Assembly (NCBI GenBank): GCA_007132505.1
Contig: SLOM01000150.1
Span: 1 to 45,574 of the forward strand
Length of the DNA: 45,574 nt
Source of the DNA: Candidatus Sumerlaeota bacterium
GTDB taxonomy: Bacteria; Sumerlaeota; Sumerlaeia; SLMS01
Reading direction: 5' to 3'
Shown here: positions 33,544 to 41,078 of the stretch, one piece after another
Position numbering within the stretch: position 1 is the stretch's first letter
Layout of the letters: every line of letters begins with the position of its first letter
Made by a program: the position numbers and the translations under genes
Notes under the pieces: generated by a model
Told to the model about the DNA's origin: nothing
Database searches by the model: none
What the model saw: only the letters and a program-made list of their open reading frames with translations

Positions 33544-34260
33544 ATGAGCGACCTTGCCAAGCAGCACGCGGGAGAATACGCCGCAAACCTTGCGGAAGAC
33601 GGGATGCTGCTGGGACTCGGCACGGGCAGCACGGCCGCCTGGGCCATCACCCGGCTCGGCGAGCGCATGCAAAAGGAAGAGCTCAACGTCACCGGCGTCG
33701 CCACTTCCCGCTCCAGCCTGGAGCTGGCACGTCAGGCGGGCATCCCCTTGGAGGATCCCTCGCCCGGGCGCATAGTGGACCTCTACATTGATGGGGCGGA
33801 TGAGGCGGATGACCTCGGCCGGCTGATCAAGGGGGGCGGAGGCGCGCTGCTGCGCGAGAAGATCGTCGCCATTCACTCCCAACGTCACATCATCGTGATA
33901 GATCCATCCAAGAAGGTTCGGGTCCTCGGACGGGCGTTTCCGCTTCCCGTGGAGGTGGTTCCCTTCGGGCACATGGTGACGGCGCGCCACATCGAGGGGG
34001 CCACCCGGAGCCGGGCGGTGCTGCGGACCGTCGGCGGGGAAGTCCCCTTCATGACGGACAACGGAGGCTATGTGTACGACCTCCACTTCGAGTCCGGCAT
34101 CGCGGACCCGGAGACAGTGGCGGCCACGCTCGCCAGCCTTGTGGGAGTCGTGGAGCACGGTCTTTTCCTCGGTCTGTGTGATGTGCTGGTGACCGGCACC
34201 GAAGAAGGCGTGCAAACAAAGGAAATAGACAAGACCACGGCAAAGACGAGGGAAGCATGA
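33544..34260 (+). CDS. rpiA: ribose-5-phosphate isomerase A
   Basis: RpiA interconverts ribose 5-phosphate and ribulose 5-phosphate. The 238-residue product has GLGTGSTAAW (phosphate loop, 24-33), YIDGADEAD (81-89), KGGGGALLREK (96-106, with the catalytic Glu) and VVEHGLFLGL. Its stop overlaps the purQ start by 4 bp, which couples ribose 5-phosphate supply to purine synthesis. Confidence 0.96.
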   Translation: MSDLAKQHAGEYAANLAEDGMLLGLGTGSTAAWAITRLGERMQKEELNVTGVATSRSSLELARQAGIPLEDPSPGRIVDLYIDGADEADDLGRLIKGGGGALLREKIVAIHSQRHIIVIDPSKKVRVLGRAFPLPVEVVPFGHMVTARHIEGATRSRAVLRTVGGEVPFMTDNGGYVYDLHFESGIADPETVAATLASLVGVVEHGLFLGLCDVLVTGTEEGVQTKEIDKTTAKTREA

Positions 34261-34961
34261 CACTCAAGGCAGCAGTGGTAACCTTCCCTGGCTCCAACTG
34301 CGATCAGGACATGCACCGGGCCGTGCAGCTCATGCAGTGGGACCTGGTGAAGCTTTGGCACGGCAACGCCCTCGAGGAGCCGGTGGACCTGATCCTGATC
34401 CCGGGCGGGTTCAGCTACGGGGACTACCTGCGCTGCGGGGCGCTGGCACGCTTCTCACCCGCGATGGCATCTGTCCACGAACATGCCAGGCAGGGCGGCG
34501 GCATCCTTGGTGTCTGCAACGGGTTCCAGATTCTCTGCGAGGCGGGACTGCTCCCCGGTGCGCTCACGCGCAACGCGGGGCTGAAGTTCCGGTGCATCTG
34601 GACGCACCTGCGGGTGGAGGAGAACAGCGCACCGCTGGCGGCCGGCCTGCAGCAGGGGGCAACGATCCGCATCCCGATCGCGCACGGCGAGGGGAACTAC
34701 CAGTGCCACGCGGAGGACCTCGTCCGCCTGCGGGAAAAGGGGCAGATCGTTTTCCGCTATGCCACGCCCGAGGGTAAAGTCAACGAGGCGAGCAACCCCA
34801 ACGGCTCCATGGACAACATCGCAGGCATTACGGACGAGGCGGGCAGAATCCTCGGCATGATGCCCCACCCCGAGCGCGCCATGGAGGATATCCTCGGAGG
34901 AACCGAGGGACGGCGGGTCTTCGAGTCCATCGAGATGGCGCTGGCCCGTGCCGGTGCCTGA
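34257..34961 (+). CDS. purQ: phosphoribosylformylglycinamidine synthase, glutaminase subunit
   Basis: PurQ frees ammonia from glutamine for PurL in purine synthesis. The 234-residue product is a class I glutamine amidotransferase: VVTFPGSNCDQD, LIPGGFSYGDYLR, nucleophile Cys 87 in GVCNGFQIL, and His 204/Glu 206 in MPHPERAMED. ATGA overlap with rpiA. purL and purS are not in the window. Confidence 0.97.
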   Translation: MTLKAAVVTFPGSNCDQDMHRAVQLMQWDLVKLWHGNALEEPVDLILIPGGFSYGDYLRCGALARFSPAMASVHEHARQGGGILGVCNGFQILCEAGLLPGALTRNAGLKFRCIWTHLRVEENSAPLAAGLQQGATIRIPIAHGEGNYQCHAEDLVRLREKGQIVFRYATPEGKVNEASNPNGSMDNIAGITDEAGRILGMMPHPERAMEDILGGTEGRRVFESIEMALARAGA

Positions 34962-35012
34962 GCCAATGCACGATACCAGGCGCAAGGACAGGGGGCAACC
35001 GGCTCCCGGGAC

Positions 35013-35684
35013 ATGAATCGCTTCCTTATAGACCTGCACTGCCACACCCAGGACCACAGCTACGACGGGCAGGTTCCGGCTGAGGAGATGTGCCGGAAGC
35101 TGCTGGCATTGGGCTTCGCAGGCGTCGCGTTTACGGACCACAACTACGTCTGGCCCCAAGAGGAGTTGGAGGAATTGCGCGAGAGGGCAGGCCTGCCCGG
35201 GCACTTCTGCCTTTTCTCCGGCCAGGAGGTGCGGACCGCCTCCGAGGGCATCGTGCGCGGGGACCTGCTGGTGTTTGGTGTTCCGGTGTGTCTGCCGGAC
35301 GACACGGACCCGCGGGAACTTTTCCGCCTGATAAACGAGCACGGAGGGTTCTGCCTGGCGCCACATCCGGGCGTACCGCGGATCGGGTTCGAGGAGGACC
35401 TTGCCAACTTCCCCATCGTGGCGGCGGAGTCCTGGAACGGGCGCTACGGGCGCGACGTGGCAAGGCGCTCCCGCCTGCTGATAGACGCCTGCGGGCTGCC
35501 GGAATTCGGTGGCTCGGACGCCCACCGTCCGGAGGAAATCGGCGGTGGAGGGACCACGTTCCCCCGCACACCCGAGAGCCTTGAGGACATCGCCCGCATG
35601 CTCAGCGCCGGTGAGGGCCAGCCCTGGATACCTGGCTCCGTGGACCGTATGCGCCGCTGGCTCCGCAAGCGCATGGCGATCTGA
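35013..35684 (+). CDS. PHP-domain metal-dependent phosphoesterase
   Basis: The 223-residue product has the metal ligands of the PHP fold: DLHCHT (His 9, His 11), TDHN (Asp 42, His 43), Glu 72 in GQEV, His 118 in APHPG and GSDAH (Asp 169, His 171). Such stand-alone proteins act on phosphoesters such as AMP, histidinol phosphate or DNA 3' ends; the substrate cannot be told here. The ATG lies 51 bp after purQ. Confidence 0.85.
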   Translation: MNRFLIDLHCHTQDHSYDGQVPAEEMCRKLLALGFAGVAFTDHNYVWPQEELEELRERAGLPGHFCLFSGQEVRTASEGIVRGDLLVFGVPVCLPDDTDPRELFRLINEHGGFCLAPHPGVPRIGFEEDLANFPIVAAESWNGRYGRDVARRSRLLIDACGLPEFGGSDAHRPEEIGGGGTTFPRTPESLEDIARMLSAGEGQPWIPGSVDRMRRWLRKRMAI

Positions 35685-35777
35685 GTCCCACGATTCACCC
35701 GATATCAGTCAGAAATCTGTTCTGAATAGACAAGGGCTTTGGCCGCGGAGGATTTGCCGGCTGCCGGTGTCCCAGCC

Positions 35778-37043
35778 TCACCGGTTCGCCGGCGGTTCGA
35801 GGCGCTTTTCCAGTTCGTCGAGGATGGCGGCCGCGATGCGGTCCTTCCCGGCCAGAGGAAGCACGCGGTGAAGGCCGTCGTCACCCAGCAGGACCCCGGT
35901 GTTGTTTTCCGAGGCGAAGCCGGCCTCCGGCCTGTCCACGAGGTTGGCGAAGAGGAGCTGGAAGCCTTTGCGGTTCATCTTCTCGCGGGCGTTCTTCTCG
36001 AGGTCCTCCACCTCCGCCGCAAAGCCTACGAACACGCGGCCCGGCGGACGTGCCCGGTGGCATTCGACGGCCACGTCAGGCGTGCGCACGAGCTCCACCT
36101 GTATGGACGCCGGGGCGCCCTCCTTCTTCGGCTTGCCGGGCAGGGGTTGGGCTGGACGCCAGTCGCTGACGGCGGCGGCGAAGATCGCGGCGTCGGCCTG
36201 GGGGAGGGCCTTAAGCGCAGCGGTGCGCATTTCCTCGGCTGACTCGACGGGCACGAGCTCAATGGCCGGCTCGTCCGGCGGCGGAGCCCCACCTTTCCCA
36301 TGAACAAGAACGACCCGGGCGCCGCGGGCGGCCGCCTCGCGGGACAGAGCGTAGCCCTGCCGGCCCGTGGAGGGGTTGGTAAGGCACCGCACCGCGTCCA
36401 GGAATTCGCGCGTGGCGCCAGCCGTGACAAGGATCGTGCGGCCCGCGAGAGGACCGGCGGGCTGGGCGGCCGTCTCCTGCGCGAGGGCCACAATCGCGCC
36501 CAGGATGTCCTCCACGGCAGCCAGACGGCCGGTGCCCACGTCGTCACACGCCATGCGCCCTTCCGCCGGACCGACGAAGCGATGCCCGCGCTCACGCAGA
36601 GCTGCCACGTTGGCCTGCACCGCCGGGTTGCGCCACATCTCCGGGTTCATGGCGGGTGCGATGAGCAGCGGGCGCTTGTTCCACGCGAGCAGGAGTGTCT
36701 CCAACGCGTTGCGTCCCGTGCCATGGGCGAGCGCGGCGAGCAGATTCGCCGTGGCGGGGGCGAGCACGAAGAAGTCGGCCCACTTGGTGGCCGCAAGGTG
36801 GTCCATCTCGCCCGCATGGGGACTGTCCCAGAGCGAGAGGATGGTGCGCTGGTGGGTGATGGCGTCGAAGGCAGCAGGCCCGACGAGTTTCGGTGCGTGG
36901 TCGGAGAGCACCGCCCGCACCTCCGCACCTGCCTGGCGCAGCTGACTGGCAATGTCGAGCGCGCGGTAGGCGGCGATGGACGAGGAGACCCCGAGGAGGA
37001 TTCGCTTGCCGCGAAGAGAGCCAAGGCCGGGGGTGCTTGTCAT
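35778..37043 (-). CDS. coaBC: bifunctional CoaBC (phosphopantothenoylcysteine decarboxylase / synthetase)
   Basis: CoaBC makes 4'-phosphopantetheine from phosphopantothenate and cysteine in two steps. The N-terminal flavoprotein half has LLGVSSSIAAYRALD, APATANLLA, APAMNPEMW and the active-site region RMACDDVGTGRLA. The C-terminal CoaB half has ILVTAGATREFLDAVRCLTNPSTGRQGYAL, AAAVSDWRP and a lysine cluster in GKPKKEG. ATG at 37043 is used; a GTG at 37052 would add three residues. It starts 41 bp after gmk, in the common gmk-coaBC order, although no rpoZ gene lies between. Confidence 0.96.
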   Translation of the reverse strand: MTSTPGLGSLRGKRILLGVSSSIAAYRALDIASQLRQAGAEVRAVLSDHAPKLVGPAAFDAITHQRTILSLWDSPHAGEMDHLAATKWADFFVLAPATANLLAALAHGTGRNALETLLLAWNKRPLLIAPAMNPEMWRNPAVQANVAALRERGHRFVGPAEGRMACDDVGTGRLAAVEDILGAIVALAQETAAQPAGPLAGRTILVTAGATREFLDAVRCLTNPSTGRQGYALSREAAARGARVVLVHGKGGAPPPDEPAIELVPVESAEEMRTAALKALPQADAAIFAAAVSDWRPAQPLPGKPKKEGAPASIQVELVRTPDVAVECHRARPPGRVFVGFAAEVEDLEKNAREKMNRKGFQLLFANLVDRPEAGFASENNTGVLLGDDGLHRVLPLAGKDRIAAAILDELEKRLEPPANR

Positions 37044-37083
37044 GACAGTCACAGTGCCGGGGGATGCCGGAGCTGGCAGGTGC

Positions 37084-37719
37084 TCACGCCTGCGGGGCGA
37101 GGACGGTGCCGAACCCGTCCCTGACCACCATCCGCGAGGCCCGGAAGCGCTGCGCCTCGATGATGGTCTTCATGTTCTCGATGGTTTCCGGCAGGTCGCG
37201 GTTGACGAGGATGTAGTCGTACTGGTCCGCCATGCGGACCTCGCCGCGTGCGTTTTCGAGGCGGCGCTGGATGGCCTCTTCGCTGTCCTGCCCGCGGCCA
37301 CGGAGGCGCTTCTCGAGTGTGGCCATGGAGGGGGGCAGGATGAAGATGGTCGTGCAGTCCCGGACCATCTTGTGCAGGCGCATGGAGCCCTGCACATCGA
37401 GGTCGAGGATGACGTCCTTGCCTGCTTCGAGCTTTGAGTCCACCTCCTCGCGCGGCGTCCCGTAGTAGTTGCCATGCACCTCGGCGTACTCGTAGAAGCC
37501 GTCCTCCTCGACGAGCTGTTTGAACTGCTCGATGGTGTAGAAGTGGTACTCGCGCCCGTCCTCCTCGCCCTCGCGGGGCTCCCGGGTGGTGGCGCTGATG
37601 GAGTAATCGAGGGAGGAGTCCGCCTCGAGCAGCGCACGGATGATGGTGGACTTGCCGCCACCGCTGGGTGCCGAGACGACAATCAGCATCCCGGTGCGTT
37701 TCAGTTCGAATTCGATCAC
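37084..37719 (-). CDS. gmk: guanylate kinase
   Basis: Gmk turns GMP into GDP with ATP. The 211-residue product has the P-loop SAPSGGGKST (16-25), the GMP-binding segment SISATTREPREGEEDGREYHFY, EYAEVHGNYYGTPREEV and LDLDVQGSMRL. The GTG at 37719 follows GGGGGAAGA by about seven bases; much longer frames read into the divergent gene. It is divergent from the ABC-F gene across 126 bp. Confidence 0.96.
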   Translation of the reverse strand: MIEFELKRTGMLIVVSAPSGGGKSTIIRALLEADSSLDYSISATTREPREGEEDGREYHFYTIEQFKQLVEEDGFYEYAEVHGNYYGTPREEVDSKLEAGKDVILDLDVQGSMRLHKMVRDCTTIFILPPSMATLEKRLRGRGQDSEEAIQRRLENARGEVRMADQYDYILVNRDLPETIENMKTIIEAQRFRASRMVVRDGFGTVLAPQA

Positions 37720-37845
37720 GGCGTGTCTTCCCCCGGTCCCTTCAGGCTGATGACAATGTCGGGACTGGCGGGCGGAGGTGTCAAGCGATGCGCCGGGGCG
37801 GCAACCCCCTTGCTCCCGGGCTGGAGCGGACGACAGGGTTCCCCC

Positions 37846-39777
37846 ATGAGCACGAGTGCCCCCGTCCTGACCGCGCTTTCCCTTTCCAAGAGTTACCTCG
37901 AACGCCCCGTGCTGGAGGACGTGTCGTTCTCGATCCACGAGGGGGAACGGGTGGCGCTGCTCGGTGCGAACGGGTCGGGGAAGTCCACACTCCTTGGCAT
38001 CGTGGCGGGCACGGTACGGCCCGAGGGCGGCGAGGTGCGCTTCCGGCGCGAGCTGGCGGTCTCCCGGCTCCTGCAGGAGGACAGCCTGCCTCGGGAGTGG
38101 ACCATCGCCAAGGCGCTGGGCTCCGCCTTCGAGCACGTCCACCGGCTGGAGGAGGAGTTGGACCGGGTGCATCACGAGCTGGAGGCAGCACCGGGTGAGG
38201 AGGCGGGCCGGCTGCTGCAGCGGCAGGGCGAATTGCAGGAGCGCCTGCTTGCCCACGACCCGCACACCATGGAGTCCCGCAAGCAGGAGGCGATGAACGC
38301 CCTCGGCATTCCGCCGGAGGAGCGGGTCCTCGGCGAGCTGTCAGGCGGGGAACTGCGCCGGGTGGACCTCTGCCGCGTGCTGCTCGAGGAGCCGGACCTG
38401 CTGCTTCTCGACGAGCCGACGAACCATCTCGACGCCGAGACCCTCGACTGGCTGGAGGACTTCCTCGCGCGCTTCCGCGGCACCGTTCTCTTCGTCACGC
38501 ACGACCGGTACTTCCTCGACCGGGTGGCGACACGACTGCTCGAGCTTCACCGCGGCCGGGTGAAGTCCTACCCGGGGAACTACAGTGACTATATGGTGGC
38601 CAAGGCCCGGGAGGCGGAACAGGCGGAGCGCGCGGAGGGCACGCGCCGCAACCTTGTCCGGCGCGAGCTCGAATGGCTGCGGCGTCAGCCCAAGGCGCGC
38701 ACCACCAAATCCAAGGCCCGCGTTGACGCGGCAGAGGGGCTGATCTCCGCGGCACCTCCCCCGCCGGACGGAACGATGCAGCTGCTCATTCCCTCCGGTC
38801 CGCGCCTCGGCAAGACATTGCTCGAAGCGGAGGATGTATCCTACGCCATCGGCGGCAGGACACTGGTGCGGGACTTCACCTTCGTCCTCGGCCCGCGGGA
38901 CCGCGTGGGTGTGGTCGGCCGGAATGGACTCGGGAAGACGACTCTTCTTCGCCTGCTCATGAAGGACCTGGAGCCACAGCAGGGTACCATCCACCACGGC
39001 AAGAGCCTCAAATTCGTCTATGCGGATCAGGCGCGAGAGACGCTCGACCCGGACGCGACGGTGCTGGCGGAGGTGGCCGGAGACCTTGAATACGTCACCA
39101 TCGGCGGTCAGCGGATCGGCTTCCGCGGTTGGCTGGAGCGCTTCCTTTTCGATCAGCAGACCGCCAACATGCCCATCCGCCTGCTCAGCGGAGGCGAGCG
39201 CAACCGCGTCCAACTGGCCAGGATGCTGCGCGAGGGCGGGAACGTGGTGGTACTGGACGAGCCGACGAACGACCTGGACCTGCAGACGCTGCGCGTGCTG
39301 GAGGAGGCGCTGGTGCGGTTCGAGGGCTGCGCCTTCGTTGTCTCCCACGACAGGTACTTCCTGGATCGCGTGGCGACGCGCATCATCGGCTTCCGCGGGG
39401 ATGGGCGTATAGACGTCGTGGAGGGCAACTACCGCGATTACCGCGCGTATCTGGCACGTACCGCAGCCGGGGAGGAATCCGCACCGTCAAGGCCGCGCGG
39501 GGACAGGACACGCGAACAGGCCAGCGCCCCCCGGTCCGCCTCCGCCACACGCAAGCTCAGCTACAAGGAGCAACTCGAGTTCGACTCGCTGGAGGACCGT
39601 ATCCTGGAGGCGGAGGGGCGCGTGGAGGAGTTGACGGCGCTGCTGGAGGACCCGGAAACGCACCGGAGCCGCCCGGCGGAGGAGGTGGCGGAACTGGGCC
39701 GCGAGCTGGAGGCAGCAAAGGCAAGCGTGGATGAGCTGTACGAGCGCTGGGCGGAACTGGGCACCCGCGCCCGCTGA
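37846..39777 (+). CDS. uup: ABC-F ATPase, Uup type
   Basis: ABC-F proteins have two ATPase domains and no membrane part; they act on ribosomes, and Uup also on branched DNA. The 643-residue product has Walker A GANGSGKST (40-48) and GRNGLGKTT, signatures LSGGELRRVDL and LSGGERNRVQL, Walker B LLLDEPTNHLD and VVLDEPTNDLD, and a linker between the domains. The last 90 residues form a coiled coil (KLSYKEQLEFDSLEDRILEAEGRVEEL onward), the C-terminal DNA-binding element of Uup rather than EttA. It ends 6 bp from the convergent rsmD gene. Confidence 0.93.
   Translation: MSTSAPVLTALSLSKSYLERPVLEDVSFSIHEGERVALLGANGSGKSTLLGIVAGTVRPEGGEVRFRRELAVSRLLQEDSLPREWTIAKALGSAFEHVHRLEEELDRVHHELEAAPGEEAGRLLQRQGELQERLLAHDPHTMESRKQEAMNALGIPPEERVLGELSGGELRRVDLCRVLLEEPDLLLLDEPTNHLDAETLDWLEDFLARFRGTVLFVTHDRYFLDRVATRLLELHRGRVKSYPGNYSDYMVAKAREAEQAERAEGTRRNLVRRELEWLRRQPKARTTKSKARVDAAEGLISAAPPPPDGTMQLLIPSGPRLGKTLLEAEDVSYAIGGRTLVRDFTFVLGPRDRVGVVGRNGLGKTTLLRLLMKDLEPQQGTIHHGKSLKFVYADQARETLDPDATVLAEVAGDLEYVTIGGQRIGFRGWLERFLFDQQTANMPIRLLSGGERNRVQLARMLREGGNVVVLDEPTNDLDLQTLRVLEEALVRFEGCAFVVSHDRYFLDRVATRIIGFRGDGRIDVVEGNYRDYRAYLARTAAGEESAPSRPRGDRTREQASAPRSASATRKLSYKEQLEFDSLEDRILEAEGRVEELTALLEDPETHRSRPAEEVAELGRELEAAKASVDELYERWAELGTRAR
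39406..39415 (+). repeat. CGTATAGACG decamer
   Basis: Exact copy on the plus strand in uup, read as Arg-Ile-Asp (CGT-ATA-GAC-G). Confidence 0.6.
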
Positions 39778-39783
39778 CCGGCC

Positions 39784-40365
39784 CTAGGCGCCGTCCGGAC
39801 CGGCAGGCAGGCTGGCACGCCGGACGAAGGCAAGGCGGGTAATACCGTATAGACGCTCGTCATCGCATTCCCAGCCGGGAGGGAGCAGCAGATCCTCGCT
39901 CCGATGGACCTCGCAGACGGCGAGCGTGCCTTCCGAGACCAGCGGCGCCAGCTCCTCCGACCCGAGCACCGCCGTGCAGAGCCCGGAGTGGTAGGGTGGC
40001 ATCAGGAGCACCAGATCCACGGGCGTTCGTGGCGGCCGTGCACGGGAGAGCATCGCGGGAGAATGGCCCTCCAGCAGCTCACACTGCTGACCGTATCGGA
40101 GCCGGTCCACGTTCCACTCGAGGCAGCGGGCCGCCTCCGGTTCCGGCTCCACGAAGGTGACCCAGGCAGCGCCGTTGCTGAGCGCTTCCAGTCCGACCGC
40201 TCCGCTCCCGGCGAAGGCGTCCAGCACGATCGCATCCACAATCGAGGGCCGGAGTATATTGAGAAGCGCCTCCCGCGCGCGGCCGCGCAGGGGGCGGGTG
40301 TCCCAGCCCTCCGGCGTGCGGAGTTTCGTGCCGCGGCGCTCGCCCGAGATGATGCGGACCGTCAT
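39784..40365 (-). CDS. rsmD: 16S rRNA (guanine-966-N2)-methyltransferase RsmD
   Basis: RsmD methylates G966 in 16S rRNA. The 193-residue product has RIISGERRGTKLRTPEG and TRPLRGRAREALLNIL, the SAM loop LDAFAGSGAVGLEALSNGAAWVTFVE (48 onward) and the site motif. That motif, normally DPPY or DPPF, reads MPPY (Met 122) here, a marked change at a residue that holds the target base. The start overlaps the stop of the DUF374 gene (ATGA). It is the last gene of the five-gene minus-strand operon. Confidence 0.9.
   Translation of the reverse strand: MTVRIISGERRGTKLRTPEGWDTRPLRGRAREALLNILRPSIVDAIVLDAFAGSGAVGLEALSNGAAWVTFVEPEPEAARCLEWNVDRLRYGQQCELLEGHSPAMLSRARPPRTPVDLVLLMPPYHSGLCTAVLGSEELAPLVSEGTLAVCEVHRSEDLLLPPGWECDDERLYGITRLAFVRRASLPAGPDGA
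39846..39855 (+). repeat. CGTATAGACG decamer
   Basis: Exact copy in rsmD, 440 bp from the copy in uup; rsmD reads the opposite strand as Arg-Leu-Tyr. Confidence 0.6.
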
Positions 40366-41078
40366 GACTCCCCCTTTGCAACAGGGCAATGAAGCGCCTT
40401 GGCGTCCTCCACCATTAGGCGGCGCAGTGCGAGGGCGAGGGCTTCCGGATCCGTCTCCCCGTCCGTCAGGCTGAACTCCCTCAGGCGGATGGACACTCGC
40501 GAGAAGGGCAGCGGCAGGAAGAGCCTGTCCCACGACCCGAACCGAATGAACCACCGGCAGCCCACGGCGATGCTCACCACTCTGGCGCGCGACGCCCGCC
40601 CGATGCGCACGAAGCCGGGTTTCGGCACTGCTGCCGGGCCGCGCGGTCCGTCCACGGCCAGCAGCCCCACGTGCCCGGACTCGATTTCGTTGACGAGAGC
40701 AAGGGAGCCGGCAACGGCGCGGCTCTTCGAGGAACCCTTCACCACCCGCAGCCCGATGGCCTGAATGGCCGCGTCCAGCACGAGGCCATCACGGCTGGGA
40801 CTTGTCATGACGCAGGCCTCCCGTCCCAGCGCGCGGGCAATGGCCGCGTACGGCATGAGGGCGAAGAACATCCCGTGCCAGCAGAGGACGAGCAGCCGGT
40901 CGTTCTCCCGCAGCAAGCGCCGCAGTTCCTCCGCACCGGCCGGGTCCAAGCGCCACGTGCGCACCAGCAATCTCAGCAGCAGCAGGCCCACGGGAAGCAG
41001 CGCATGGGTGATGAAGGCGAACTTGACGGCCCGCCAGGAGGTGCGCTTCTTGATGGGTGCGGCCGCGGGTGGTGTCAT
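40362..41078 (-). CDS. DUF374 lysophospholipid acyltransferase-like protein
   Basis: The 238-residue product has an N-terminal membrane helix (FAFITHALLPVGLLLLRLLV) and the DUF374 signatures CWHGMFFALMPYAA (His 68), SPSRDGLVLDAAIQAIGLRVVKGSSKSRAV and AVDGPRGPAAVPKPGFVRI. The family is related to LpxL-type acyltransferases that add acyl chains to lipid A at the inner membrane. ATGA overlaps join it to both neighbours, the large secreted protein upstream and rsmD downstream. Confidence 0.88.
   Translation of the reverse strand: MTPPAAAPIKKRTSWRAVKFAFITHALLPVGLLLLRLLVRTWRLDPAGAEELRRLLRENDRLLVLCWHGMFFALMPYAAIARALGREACVMTSPSRDGLVLDAAIQAIGLRVVKGSSKSRAVAGSLALVNEIESGHVGLLAVDGPRGPAAVPKPGFVRIGRASRARVVSIAVGCRWFIRFGSWDRLFLPLPFSRVSIRLREFSLTDGETDPEALALALRRLMVEDAKALHCPVAKGES

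Noticed and set aside
33894..33907. ATAGATCC and similar ATA codons as signs of a foreign low-GC gene
   Set aside because: ATA codons here sit mostly before GAC/GAT across many housekeeping genes and are explained by avoidance of RTCGAY, not by transfer.
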